Assembly (NCBI GenBank): GCA_026709025.1
Contig: JAPOTT010000014.1
Coordinates: 17,705 to 63,648 of the forward strand
Origin: a bacterium
GTDB taxonomy: Bacteria > Actinomycetota > Acidimicrobiia > Acidimicrobiales > Bin134
DNA length: 45,944 nt
Direction of reading: 5' to 3'
Shown piece after piece: positions 26,454 through 34,956 of this stretch (positions within the stretch are counted from its first letter, which is position 1; every line of letters starts with the position of its first letter). A program made the translations under genes and the position numbers. The notes beneath the pieces are model-generated. The model searched no databases. It was not told the DNA's origin and worked only from the letters and a program-made list of their open reading frames with translations.

Positions 26454-28510
26454 GCCCGCCAATGCCTTGCCCACCACAGTGCCAATATCGCTAAAGATGC
26501 AGCAGCTATAGCAACACCTGCGCCTGAGAGCGATGTGGCTCTCACCGTAAGCTGCGTCTCACCTAAGGTCAACAACCCCTCTGGAGATTGCACGCTCACC
26601 TCCAAGATGGCATCACCAGAGGTTTTGGCCCTCACAGGGGCCTCTAGCCGGTTGATACCCGGGGACAAACGCCAAAGCAGGGAATCGCCTTGGGGAAACT
26701 CCAGTTTGTCGCTGTTTAGCGCCAGCGTGATCACAACATCATGATCTAAGTGGTTGCGAATGAGCATTGGGATGTTCTCGGTACGGCTAGTAAGCGTGAT
26801 GCGTTGGCGACTTGGAGGTTCAATGGCGGCCACGGTGTTACGCACGGTTTGAGCCACTACCGCTAAGTAAGCATCCCGTTCGGTTTCGGTAAGCCCATAA
26901 GTACCCGATAGCAACAAGGCGCGCTCCAACGCATCGATCAACTCCCGCTCGGGCGTGCCCACCGTGGTAATCGGATCCACCATGTTTTGATAAGAACGGG
27001 CAATCTGCTGTCCGCCTTTGAGCGCAGCGTTATAGTCCTCGCCAAAGCCACTCTCGCCCACAGACACCACCCGCCTCAGGGTTGTGGCTGGAATCTGTTC
27101 GGCGATGCTCTGAGGACTAACCGGTGTGAGAATAGGGCTAGCAACAATCTCGTCCAACAAAGTGCGGGTGCTACTAGCTGTTAGGCGCGAGGTAAGCGGA
27201 GGGGCTAGCACTATGGCGCGCACCTGCTGAGGATCCTCAAACCATCGAGCCGCTAAAGCTGCTAAAGCGAGATACGGGTTAGGCATCTGCCTCGCAGTGG
27301 CTTCAAGGTTGGAAACATCTGGGTTGGGGTTTGCAACCAAGCTGGCAGTAACCGTGCTATCGATAGCTAGCGCCCTCATCGGGCTGTTACCCGCCGCTAG
27401 CAGGAACGAGGTTTGGGCCGATGTGGAAGTTGGCTGTTCGCTCAGCTCCAACAAGGTGTCAGGCACCAACACCAACTCCACCCGCTCTCTTTGAAGACGC
27501 TGAAGATACTCTGCGCTAGCCGAGTTGGTGAGCACCATGGTGGTATGGTCGGGTGCTGTATCTAGCTCTGTGGTTAGAACCCTAGCCCCTGCTTCCATCT
27601 GCCAGCCGATCTCCAAGCTGAGGCCCTCTCCAATCCACGCGTCGCTGTCAATGGGAACATAAGTGTTGGCTGCAACCTGCCGGTTAGCTACAGATTGCAG
27701 CAGTTGGGCCAACAGGGTTGCGTGTTGAGGCTCAGAGCTAAGCGCCAACGCATCTATGAGATGCGGTTGTAAGGTAATGGTAACTGGATTTGTGTTGGCC
27801 CCATGCGAACTAAGCACATCGGCTAGGGCCTGTAATCGTTGGAAACCTTGTGTCAACTCCAATTCACCTTGAGGATTTATCTCAGGCTGTCCGTCTACCG
27901 ACAGCACCGTGCTAACCAAAAGTGGAGTGTTTGTGTTCTGAGCACGCGGTAAACGCACCACAAACGTGTGCAGGCTGGCTGCTTGTGTGCCGTCAACAGA
28001 GCGCAAGATCAAGCTCAGCGGGTACACCCCTTCCTCTGGCAAGATAAGCACTGGCTCGTTGCTGCTTTGGGTATCGGTGGGCAGACTGGCTGTGGTTTGT
28101 GCCCGCAACGTAAACGCTCCATCTGCATTGGGTGCAGGCAGGGCCAACCCCCTTATGCGTTGCCATACTGGAGCGTTTGCTGGATTGGTTACCCTGTCTT
28201 GAAATGCAGTGCGAGAGCGCACCGGCACGCCCAAAACAAGCTCCAAACTAGACATGAGGGCCTGACTGGATACATCAGGCATGCCTTGCAACCTAAAAGT
28301 AACCTCTAGCTCATCTACTTCATCTAGCCAAATGCTCTGCTGGCGTAATAGCAACACCGGGCTGTAAGTACTATCTTGGCCTGCGGTTGGTTGAGCTGTA
28401 TCTGGTTGAGCTGCGCTTGGTTGGACCTCTAGCCATCCTACAAGGCCAACCAACAGCACCCCTGCCGCCGCCAGCACCCTAAAAACGAGCCGAACTCGTG
28501 TCTCAGCCAT
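26423..28510 (-). CDS. Secreted, membrane-anchored DUF6049-family protein
   Basis: About 695 residues. A basic N-terminus (MAETRVRLVFR) and hydrophobic stretch are followed by AQP-rich repeats; a C-terminal membrane helix (AGVAIAAASLAILALWW) ends in RHWRARRASS. Size, topology and position next to a divergent pcnA match DUF6049 proteins such as Rv3909, which sit in the pcnA-mutT-Rv3909-mviN neighbourhood of mycobacteria. The role is unknown; cell-envelope work is assumed. Unlike in mycobacteria no mviN follows; degV does. ATG 28510 was chosen for its signal-like start; GTG 28558 would add 16 residues. Confidence 0.75.
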   Translation of the reverse strand: MAETRVRLVFRVLAAAGVLLVGLVGWLEVQPSAAQPDTAQPTAGQDSTYSPVLLLRQQSIWLDEVDELEVTFRLQGMPDVSSQALMSSLELVLGVPVRSRTAFQDRVTNPANAPVWQRIRGLALPAPNADGAFTLRAQTTASLPTDTQSSNEPVLILPEEGVYPLSLILRSVDGTQAASLHTFVVRLPRAQNTNTPLLVSTVLSVDGQPEINPQGELELTQGFQRLQALADVLSSHGANTNPVTITLQPHLIDALALSSEPQHATLLAQLLQSVANRQVAANTYVPIDSDAWIGEGLSLEIGWQMEAGARVLTTELDTAPDHTTMVLTNSASAEYLQRLQRERVELVLVPDTLLELSEQPTSTSAQTSFLLAAGNSPMRALAIDSTVTASLVANPNPDVSNLEATARQMPNPYLALAALAARWFEDPQQVRAIVLAPPLTSRLTASSTRTLLDEIVASPILTPVSPQSIAEQIPATTLRRVVSVGESGFGEDYNAALKGGQQIARSYQNMVDPITTVGTPERELIDALERALLLSGTYGLTETERDAYLAVVAQTVRNTVAAIEPPSRQRITLTSRTENIPMLIRNHLDHDVVITLALNSDKLEFPQGDSLLWRLSPGINRLEAPVRAKTSGDAILEVSVQSPEGLLTLGETQLTVRATSLSGAGVAIAAASLAILALWWARHWRARRASSVSPR

Positions 28511-28610
28511 CACAACTGAGCCTACCTGCGCGCTGAGTTGGCCCCCGTTATGGCTCACGAAGCTCTACGGTTCTGATCTGGCTAAATTGTCCTAAACTCT
28601 GCGGTCTTAT

Positions 28611-29972
28611 GTGGAACAGCCAAGTACCGTGAGGGGGGTGAGCAAAGAACTCGCCCACCTCAGCAACCTGTCTGAACGACTCAAACCGGTTGTCCAAGAA
28701 ACCCAAGAACTAACCAAACGGTTTGCTGATGCGGGCTACCGGCTCTTTCTGGTTGGGGGCATCGTGCGCGATGCCTTGCTGGGCCTGCGCGTGGATGAGG
28801 CTTGCGATCTAGACCTCACCACAGATGCTCAGCCAACTGCAACAAAGCAGATTTTGGAGGGTTGGGCAGATGCCTTGTGGACACAAGGGGAGCGCTTTGG
28901 AACCATAGGTGCTCACCGCCACAACCGCCGGGTAGAGATCACCACACATCGCACCGAGCACTATCAGCCTGGTTCACGCAAACCCGATGTGGTGTTTGCC
29001 GAAGCCATTGAGGCTGATCTGTCCCGGCGGGATTTCACCATCAACGCCATGGCTGTGGAACTCCCACAAGGCGATTTGGTGGATCCCTTTGGCGGGGCCG
29101 CCGACCTAGCTGCCCGTCGCCTACGTACACCCCTAGAGCCCGCCAACACCTTCAGCGACGATCCCTTGCGGATGCTAAGAGCAGCTCGGTTTTTGGCCCA
29201 GTTTCAGCTGCACTGTACACAAGATGTGGTTGAAGCCATTCAACAAACGGCTGAACGTCTCAGCATCGTGGCTCATGAGCGCATCCGCGCAGAGTTGGAT
29301 CGGCTCTTAGCTTTAGCAGACCCAGTGCCAGGCTTTGGGTTGCTGTTTTCTACTGGCCTAGCTGAGCGGGTAGTGGGCCCGATTGACGATCCGCAACGCG
29401 CGCTGCGGGGCCTTAACCATGCAGGTAGCAGCCCCATGGTTCGCCTGACGGTTTTGATGTCTGGCGTGGGCAGCCCAGATGAGGTGCGCGCCGCGCTTGT
29501 AGAGCGCCATTTCACCAAAGATGTGAAGCAAACAGTGCCAACCCTGTTAAAGCTGGCACAAGCCGCCCTTAACAACCCGCCGCAAAACTTGAGTGAACTA
29601 CGCCGCTGGATTGTTGGCGCACACAGCCATCACCAAGAAGCCTTAGAGGTGGCCGCAGCACTCGATACGGCTACAGCACTCAATGAGTCAGCAGCCTTAG
29701 GCGATGCTAAGCCTTCTGCCATAGATAAGCTTGCGCTCGATGTGGCAGCCCTGCTCCAAGCCGAACCCGACCTATTAGGGCCACCGGTGTTAGATGGTAA
29801 ACAAATCATGGCTCACCTAAACCTGCCGCCCGGCCCTCAAGTAGGCAAAGCAGTGGCCGAACTCCATCGCTATCGCCTAGAAACTGGCCCCCTAACCCCA
29901 GCCGAGGCCCACAAACACCTCAACCAATGGCACACCCGCCCTCTAGCCCCGCAACCCCCTCACAAGACATAA
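28611..29972 (+). CDS. pcnA: CCA tRNA nucleotidyltransferase / poly(A) polymerase family
   Basis: A 453-residue class II nucleotidyltransferase that adds or repairs the CCA end of tRNAs. GYRLFLVGGIVRDALLG, the catalytic Asp66 and Asp68 in CDLDLTTDA, RRDFTINAMAVEL and DDPLRMLRAARF are all present. The C-terminal half lacks the HD-phosphohydrolase motif seen in many actinobacterial members. The start is GTG at 28611; GTG 28638 is an alternative. The last 46 bases overlap the start of a truncated ATPase gene. Confidence 0.93.
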   Translation: MEQPSTVRGVSKELAHLSNLSERLKPVVQETQELTKRFADAGYRLFLVGGIVRDALLGLRVDEACDLDLTTDAQPTATKQILEGWADALWTQGERFGTIGAHRHNRRVEITTHRTEHYQPGSRKPDVVFAEAIEADLSRRDFTINAMAVELPQGDLVDPFGGAADLAARRLRTPLEPANTFSDDPLRMLRAARFLAQFQLHCTQDVVEAIQQTAERLSIVAHERIRAELDRLLALADPVPGFGLLFSTGLAERVVGPIDDPQRALRGLNHAGSSPMVRLTVLMSGVGSPDEVRAALVERHFTKDVKQTVPTLLKLAQAALNNPPQNLSELRRWIVGAHSHHQEALEVAAALDTATALNESAALGDAKPSAIDKLALDVAALLQAEPDLLGPPVLDGKQIMAHLNLPPGPQVGKAVAELHRYRLETGPLTPAEAHKHLNQWHTRPLAPQPPHKT

Positions 29973-30130
29973 GATTGCAACCTGTGCTAACCAAGCTAAC
30001 CGTCCGTAACTTCAAAGGTCGCGCCGAAGCCGAGATCGAGCTTGGCAACCCCGTTGTGTTTGTTGGGCCCAACGACTCAGGCAGGTGTGTAATCTCTGCT
30101 GATGCTTGCATTGCAATCACATACTCCTGA
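29927..30130 (+). pseudogene. Truncated N-terminus of an AAA/OLD- or SMC-like ATPase
   Basis: A 67-residue frame. Residues about 20-53 (LTKLTVRNFKGRAEAEIEL then VVFVGPNDSGR) are the typical beginning of AAA_15/OLD-family or SMC-like ATPases up to the Walker A loop. The homology stops at GPNDSG, where Lys-Thr/Ser should follow; Arg and 14 unrelated residues close the frame. The FitAB toxin-antitoxin pair starts 32 bases later. It looks like the stump of an ATPase gene displaced by that module. Confidence 0.75.
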
Positions 30131-30133
30131 TAG
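30106..30133 (+). promoter_or_regulatory. Candidate promoter of the FitAB module
   Basis: TTGCAT (30106-30111) and TGATAG (30128-30133) are separated by 16 bases. They lie inside the 3' end of the ATPase stump, 29 bases before the antitoxin ATG. By analogy with FitAB and VapBC systems the antitoxin-toxin complex would bind here. Confidence 0.45.
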
Positions 30134-30161
30134 AGTTGTAGTAAGTCAGTGAGGATAAGAG

Positions 30162-30404
30162 ATGGCGAGCATCACAATTCGTAACCTAGACGATGAAGTC
30201 AAGGTCAAGATTCGTATCCGAGCAGCTAGGCATGGTTTGTCGATGGAAGAGGAGGTGAGGCGTATCTTGCGCGACGCAATTGACCATGAGATTGGTCCTG
30301 TTGATCTGAGTGCTGTGATACGCGAGCGTTTCACCCATCTTGGCGGGGTGGAATTGGAATTGCCTGCAAGGGAAGCCATAGCAGAACCACCTCGTTTTGA
30401 ATGA
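30162..30404 (+). CDS. FitA-type ribbon-helix-helix antitoxin
   Basis: An 80-residue protein. MASITIRNLDDEVKVKIRIRAA then SMEEEVRRILRDAI is the FitA/Arc-type ribbon-helix-helix DNA-binding fold; the tail binds the toxin. GAGGAT lies about 6 bases before ATG 30162. The stop overlaps the toxin start by 8 bases, so the pair is coupled. Confidence 0.92.
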   Translation: MASITIRNLDDEVKVKIRIRAARHGLSMEEEVRRILRDAIDHEIGPVDLSAVIRERFTHLGGVELELPAREAIAEPPRFE

Positions 30405-30837
30405 GGCTGCCAAGGTGATTGTTCTTGATACCAACGTTGTGTCAGAATTAATGCGCCCTCAGCCGAATTCGACGGTTGCAACGTGGATTTCTAACCGCTC
30501 GGCAGCCACTTTATTTCTCTCCTCAGTAACTGAGGCCGAGTTACTTTATGGAGTTGCTATCATGCCTGCTGGACAGCGTAAAGACGCTCTCAAGACAGGG
30601 ATTAAGCAGATGCTGCGCGAAGACTTTGCTGGCCGTGTGCTGCCATTTGATAGTGACGCGGCACGTGCCTATGCAAGTATTGCTGCTTCTTGCAGAACAC
30701 TAGGACGATCCATATCTCAGTCCGATTCTCAAATTGCAGCGATTGCTCGTTCGCGTGGCATGGCTGTGGCAACTCGCAATATACGGCATTTTGAACAGAT
30801 GGCTGTTGAACTTATAGATCCTTGGGTGACGGGCTGA
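30397..30837 (+). CDS. FitB-type PIN-domain toxin
   Basis: A 146-residue PIN protein of the FitB subgroup. VIVLDTNVVSELMRP has Asp11 and Glu17, SSVTEAELLYG has Glu46/Glu48, and SQSDSQIAAIARSRG has Asp110. The usual RNxxDF acid near the end is His in this sequence (TRNIRHF), which could weaken metal binding. The start is TTG 30397, with GTG 30415 as an alternative that leaves the conserved VIVLDTN intact. Confidence 0.9.
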   Translation: MNEAAKVIVLDTNVVSELMRPQPNSTVATWISNRSAATLFLSSVTEAELLYGVAIMPAGQRKDALKTGIKQMLREDFAGRVLPFDSDAARAYASIAASCRTLGRSISQSDSQIAAIARSRGMAVATRNIRHFEQMAVELIDPWVTG

Positions 30838-30963
30838 ACTGTCTGCTCACCACCTACGCATATCAGATGCCATCACCACCCAACACCAAAAATCCCACCC
30901 ACCCCTATAAAGAGAGAACCCCCCCCTCCCACCTCTAAACCAAAAGGAACAGGGGCGAGGCTG

Positions 30964-32043
30964 CTAGCTCACCTCGCCTCGGGCGTAGGCTTCTACCATC
31001 TCTCTGGCTACTTCGTCGCGGTACTGAACTGGGGGGCTTTTCATAAAGTAGCCCGATGGGCCTAACAGCGGGCCGCCGATGCCGTGATCTAGGCCCAGCT
31101 TGGCGCAGCGTAGGGCATCAATTATCACTCCCGCGGAGTTGGGTGAGTCCACCACCTCTAGTTTGAGATCGATGTTGAGCGGCACATCCCCAAAACCCCG
31201 CCCTTCAAGGCGGATGTGAGCCCATTTACGATCGCTAAGCCAGGGCACATGGTCGCTAGGGCCGATGTGAACGTTGTCGGAAGCAATGCCGTTGTCTATC
31301 TGGCTTGTGACCGACTGGGTTTTGGAAATCTTCTTTGACATCAGCCGAGACCGCTCCAACATGTTCATAAAGTCCATGTTGCCACCAAAATTAAGCTGGT
31401 AGGTGCGGTCTAGTTCCACACCGCGATCCTCATACAATCGTGCCAGAGTGCGATGCACAATGGTGGCACCCACTTGGCTCTTGATATCGTCACCCACCAC
31501 AGGAATACCGGCATCGCTGAAGCGCTGCGCCCACTGCGGGTCTGAAGCAATGAACACCGGAATAGCGTTCACAAAAGCCACACCAGCCTCCAAACAGCAC
31601 TCGGCGTAGTAGCGCTGGGCCTGTTCAGACCCAACCGGCAGATAAGACACCAGCACATCTGCCTTAGCTTCCCGTAGCGCCTCGGCCACATCCACCGGCT
31701 CTACGGGCGACTCCTCACATTGGGAGCGGTAGTACTCTCCAAACCCATCTAGGGTGGGGCCTCTTTGAACCCGCACACCCAAATCCGGCACTTCGCAGAA
31801 CTGCACTGTGTTATTGGGCTCAGCCCAAATGGCCTTGCCCAAATCTAGCCCCACCTTGGAGGCATCCACGTCAAATGCTGCCACTGGCTCCACGTCATTG
31901 ATGTGATAGCCACCAAGCACTACGTGCATCAACCCCGGTACATGGTCGTCTGGCTCAGCCTCGGCATAGTAACTCAGCCCCTGAATCAACGAGTTGGCGC
32001 AATTCCCCACACCGGCAATAGCCAAACGAATTGATTTGCTCAT
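30964..32043 (-). CDS. ino1: Inositol-3-phosphate synthase
   Basis: Converts glucose-6-phosphate to L-myo-inositol-1-phosphate with NAD, the first step to phosphatidylinositol, and in many actinobacteria to mycothiol. The 359-residue length and the sequence ([15 protein letters not shown] Rossmann start, [35 protein letters not shown]) match the short mycobacterial type. ATG 32043 has AAGGAGG about 8 bases upstream; a longer frame starts at 32154 inside padR. padR ends 43 bases before, so they form an operon as in mycobacteria. Confidence 0.96.
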   Translation of the reverse strand: MSKSIRLAIAGVGNCANSLIQGLSYYAEAEPDDHVPGLMHVVLGGYHINDVEPVAAFDVDASKVGLDLGKAIWAEPNNTVQFCEVPDLGVRVQRGPTLDGFGEYYRSQCEESPVEPVDVAEALREAKADVLVSYLPVGSEQAQRYYAECCLEAGVAFVNAIPVFIASDPQWAQRFSDAGIPVVGDDIKSQVGATIVHRTLARLYEDRGVELDRTYQLNFGGNMDFMNMLERSRLMSKKISKTQSVTSQIDNGIASDNVHIGPSDHVPWLSDRKWAHIRLEGRGFGDVPLNIDLKLEVVDSPNSAGVIIDALRCAKLGLDHGIGGPLLGPSGYFMKSPPVQYRDEVAREMVEAYARGEVS

Positions 32044-32086
32044 GGTTGCTGCCCTCCTTGGACAAAATGAAATGAAATTGAATAGA

Positions 32087-32758
32087 TCATCGGTTTTCAC
32101 CCCGCGGCTGAAAACCTTGCGAGCGCTCAGGGTCTTGTGGACGCTCAGCGGCAATCAGTCGATCCAGCCAGGCCAGATCCGACTCAAGACGTTCTTGATC
32201 TCGCTCAAACAACGAACGCACATACGGGTCTGAAGATTGCTCTGGGTTACGCCTAGCCATGGCTTGCAGGTTCACCAGATGAGCCCGACGTACCTCAAAT
32301 AGCCACAAGCGCCTCTCTTGGGGCAAAAAACGACAAAAGGCAAGCTGCAAGCGGAACCGGCGTTCGTTGTTGGCATCATCTTGGAGCAACTCCAACAACT
32401 GCTCTTCTCCAGCCTCGGTTATTTGATACACCTTGCGGGTACGGCCTGCCTTTGCACGACTGTTGCGGCGACGGGCTTTGCGCCCCGTGTCGGGTGCAGC
32501 CTCTACAACCTCTGCAACAACGCCGCTACCATCAGCACCATCACCCAAACCAACCAACTCCGCAGCAGGGGTTTCTTTAACTTCAGGAACTTCAGGCTGC
32601 GAGGTTACCCAACCCCGCCGCTCTAAGCGGGCCAAAGCGGGATACAAGGCCCCAAACGAAGTGGCATACCCACCTACTAGGGCCTTGAGGCGCTTATTTA
32701 GCTCATAACCGTGAAGGTCGCCCTCTTTGAGCAACCCAAGCACTGCGAGATCCAACAT
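32087..32758 (-). CDS. PadR-family transcriptional regulator
   Basis: A 223-residue PadR regulator. The N-terminal winged helix ([15 protein letters not shown], then [17 protein letters not shown]) is standard. The wing is interrupted by an insertion of about 50 residues (77-96 and following, Gly/Glu/Ala-rich, then basic [14 protein letters not shown]) before [14 protein letters not shown]; most PadR proteins lack it. The C-terminal helices form the dimer. It lies directly upstream of ino1 and likely controls padR-ino1. A good promoter abuts its start and the mRNA may be leaderless. Confidence 0.92.
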   Translation of the reverse strand: MLDLAVLGLLKEGDLHGYELNKRLKALVGGYATSFGALYPALARLERRGWVTSQPEVPEVKETPAAELVGLGDGADGSGVVAEVVEAAPDTGRKARRRNSRAKAGRTRKVYQITEAGEEQLLELLQDDANNERRFRLQLAFCRFLPQERRLWLFEVRRAHLVNLQAMARRNPEQSSDPYVRSLFERDQERLESDLAWLDRLIAAERPQDPERSQGFQPRGENR

Positions 32759-32766
32759 TAACCCGC

Positions 32767-32794
32767 ATTATATCTAAACGCTATATCTGTGCAA
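32767..32794 (-). promoter_or_regulatory. padR-ino1 promoter with direct repeats
   Basis: On the minus strand TTGCAC (32794-32789) and a perfect TATAAT (32772-32767) are 16 bases apart. Transcription should begin within a few bases of the padR ATG at 32758, so the mRNA is probably leaderless. TATATCT occurs twice on the plus strand, at 32769-32775 and 32782-32788, overlapping the -10 box and spacer: a plausible operator. Confidence 0.75.
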
Positions 32795-32803
32795 CTAATC
32801 GAA

Positions 32804-33028
32804 CAGAAACTATTTCACCAAAAGCCCACTAGCTACCACATCAGGCTATTCGGCATCACCTTCAGGGCTAGCTCCCAATGGTTGGCTAACCTTGCCCTGC
32901 TCAGGCGCACGATGTTCAGAGGCGCTAACGGCCTCTTGACTGGAATTGGCAGCACCGCCAGCATCGTTGCGGATCCACACCGTGCGCTGTGGGAAGGGAA
33001 TCTCGATGCCCTCAGCATCAAAGGCATA
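32804..33028. repeat. 225-bp direct repeat, copy 1 (mscS 3' end)
   Basis: These 225 bases recur at 33397-33621 (offset 593) with no difference that I found. It begins CAGAAACTATTTC and ends AAAGGCATA. The copy lies 10 bases from the -35 box of padR, so padR's upstream DNA derives from the mscS tail. Confidence 0.92.
32846..33028 (-). pseudogene. Duplicated 3'-end fragment of mscS
   Basis: The last 61 codons of mscS (YAFDAEGIEIPFPQ to the stop) are present in copy 1 of the repeat without the rest of the gene; an in-frame TGA directly precedes them. It is not expected to be expressed. With the promoter above it accounts for the roughly 300 bases between padR and the small gene. Confidence 0.85.
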
Positions 33029-33060
33029 TCAACCAAGATAATTCACACACTGAATCGCTC

Positions 33061-33384
33061 CTACTGCTGGCTATCTACATTTAGCCCTTTCCAATTTGGA
33101 AACCATCGTTTAGTGAATGCCTCTGCACTCAACTCATTCAAATCTGAGAAAATTGTAGCTGAAATATCTGCCACAGAATCGTCTATCTCTATTACAATAA
33201 TATTTGATGCAATATGACGAATCAATATCTTTTGTCGACTAATAGGTGTTGTTCCTCCACCTAGGGTCACAATAGCGACAATCCAAGCTAAAAGCACTGT
33301 ACCTATTTTTTGGATTGGTCCAACACTAATTTCCTCGATCGCGAAAATATCTTTAGCCGCTTCACTAGAATTAAAATTATACAC
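33061..33384 (-). CDS. Hypothetical small protein with one membrane segment, AT-rich
   Basis: A 107-residue frame starting at GTG 33384 with AAGGA 7 bases upstream, a convincing ribosome site. One hydrophobic segment (IGTVLLAWIVAIVTLGG, about 27-43) is followed by a Ile/Asp-rich region and a WFPNWKG motif near the end. I do not recognise it. The coding region is clearly richer in A and T than its neighbours, which suggests transfer. It fills the 368 bases between the two copies of the 225-bp repeat and its ribosome site touches copy 2, so it may be transcribed with mscS. Confidence 0.55.
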   Translation of the reverse strand: MYNFNSSEAAKDIFAIEEISVGPIQKIGTVLLAWIVAIVTLGGGTTPISRQKILIRHIASNIIVIEIDDSVADISATIFSDLNELSAEAFTKRWFPNWKGLNVDSQQ

Positions 33385-33396
33385 TTAATATTCCTT

Positions 33397-33621
33397 CAGA
33401 AACTATTTCACCAAAAGCCCACTAGCTACCACATCAGGCTATTCGGCATCACCTTCAGGGCTAGCTCCCAATGGTTGGCTAACCTTGCCCTGCTCAGGCG
33501 CACGATGTTCAGAGGCGCTAACGGCCTCTTGACTGGAATTGGCAGCACCGCCAGCATCGTTGCGGATCCACACCGTGCGCTGTGGGAAGGGAATCTCGAT
33601 GCCCTCAGCATCAAAGGCATA
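33397..33621. repeat. 225-bp direct repeat, copy 2 (inside the 3' end of mscS)
   Basis: The copy that belongs to the intact mscS gene, matching 32804-33028. The two copies flank 368 unique bases that carry the small hypothetical gene. Recombination between them would release a 593-bp circle and leave mscS intact. Confidence 0.92.
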
Positions 33622-34632
33622 CTTAATGCGCGCCCGCAAGATACGCCCCACCGCCCACTGCTCGCTGGGGTCAGTTTTTACCACAAGCCGGATCACCACA
33701 GCATCATTGCCAAGTTCTTGCACACCCCATACCGCAGGTTCCTCCAAAATGGTGGCATCAGATCGGTTCTCTCGCCACAACTCATCTGCCACCCGCTTCA
33801 TAATCTCACTGGCGTAATCGATATCGGTGTCATAGCTAACGCCGATATCCAAGATAGCCCTAGACCAAATCTGCGAGTGGTTAGCAGTGCGATGGATTTC
33901 GCCGTTGGGCACCGTCCACACCACCCCGTTCACATCCCTCAGCGTGGTGGTACGGAGGCTCACCTTCTCGATGACACCAGAGGTGTCGCCAACATCCACA
34001 ACATCGCCCACGCCAAACTGATCTTCAATCAAAATGAAGATACCCGCCAAAAAATCTCGCACTAAAGATTGCGCCCCAAAGCCAACTGCCAAACCCGCAA
34101 TACCTGCCCCAGCAATAAGCGGGGCCAAATCGATGCTTAGCTCGCTCAAGCACAACAAAAAAGCAACCGCCAAAATAGCGGCCGTAGCTAGGCTTTTGAG
34201 CACCGCAGCAATGGTGGCAATCCGCTGCGAACTGCGTACTTGGCGTTCCTGAATACGGAGAATGGCCTTAGATGCCACCGAACTTATATCTAGCTTGCCC
34301 GCAGATTCCATCTGCTCTTCAGTGTCTGCCTCGCTTTGGCGCACCAAGCGATCCACCGCCCGCTCAATGAGCTTGTGGATTATCTTCTTGGCAATCCACG
34401 CCACCAGCAGAATCAGCACAATCCGCAGGGGCCGCTCCACCACCCACCCGATTATCTCCGCTAAGCGCTCGTTCTCGGTGCTGTCAAAAACAAGCTCACA
34501 AAAAAACCCAGGGTCGGGGCCACAAGCATCGTTTACGGTTGCTGCAGGAACAATCAAAGCCATTGCCCAAGCGTACAACCAAACCCACCAGTCCAGTCGG
34601 CCCAAAACCCAAACCAACCCCACACATCCCAC
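33439..34632 (-). CDS. mscS: MscS-family mechanosensitive channel
   Basis: A 397-residue channel that opens under membrane tension to release solutes. Hydrophobic segments lie near the N-terminus, at PLRIVLILLVAWIAKKI and ATAAILAVAFLLCLSEL, and the pore helix GLAVGFGAQSLVRDFLAG leads into the beta domain (FGVGDVVDVGDTSGVIEKV, TVPNGEI). The start GTG 34632 has GGAGGG 6 bases upstream; a longer frame to 34797 would overlap the divergent antitoxin gene. The last 61 codons are duplicated downstream. The tail after PFPQRTVWI is Ser/Glu/Ala-rich and probably disordered. Confidence 0.92.
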   Translation of the reverse strand: MGCVGLVWVLGRLDWWVWLYAWAMALIVPAATVNDACGPDPGFFCELVFDSTENERLAEIIGWVVERPLRIVLILLVAWIAKKIIHKLIERAVDRLVRQSEADTEEQMESAGKLDISSVASKAILRIQERQVRSSQRIATIAAVLKSLATAAILAVAFLLCLSELSIDLAPLIAGAGIAGLAVGFGAQSLVRDFLAGIFILIEDQFGVGDVVDVGDTSGVIEKVSLRTTTLRDVNGVVWTVPNGEIHRTANHSQIWSRAILDIGVSYDTDIDYASEIMKRVADELWRENRSDATILEEPAVWGVQELGNDAVVIRLVVKTDPSEQWAVGRILRARIKYAFDAEGIEIPFPQRTVWIRNDAGGAANSSQEAVSASEHRAPEQGKVSQPLGASPEGDAE

Positions 34633-34728
34633 AACACCCCCTCCAAGATTAGTCGGGAAGCTCAACCCCCCACCTGCTACTTCTGCATCCCCTTCGAGTT
34701 GAACGCAATATGCCGTACAATATGTTTC

Positions 34729-34956
34729 ATGATTCAAACCACCGTCTACCTGCCTGACAACCTCAAACAGCGCCTCGAAAAGATAGCAAAGGCACATAAC
34801 CGCACCGAAGCATCTATTATCCGCGAAGCCGTTGAAAAGGCCTTAGATAACCACGATGTGTCACCCACGGTTCCTCTGTTTACTCAAGGGTGGGGCGACC
34901 CGACCCTGGCCGAACGAATTGAAGAATTATTAGCAGAGACAGGCTTCGGCCGGTGA
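34729..34956 (+). CDS. CopG-like ribbon-helix-helix antitoxin
   Basis: A 75-residue protein: MIQTTVYLPDNLKQRLEKIA then TEASIIREAVEKAL is a CopG/VapB-type ribbon-helix-helix. The tail FTQGWGDPTLAERIEELL would bind the toxin. ATG 34729 starts at the conserved strand; an in-frame ATG at 34699 is less likely. The stop overlaps the toxin GTG (GTGA at 34953). Confidence 0.92.
   Translation: MIQTTVYLPDNLKQRLEKIAKAHNRTEASIIREAVEKALDNHDVSPTVPLFTQGWGDPTLAERIEELLAETGFGR

Noticed and set aside
33310-34065. Plus-strand frame of 251 codons
   Set aside because: It is antisense to mscS, and half of it is the mirror of the duplicated mscS tail.
34633-34797. Longer mscS start at 34797
   Set aside because: It would run across the antitoxin start region; GTG 34632 has a clear GGAGGG site.
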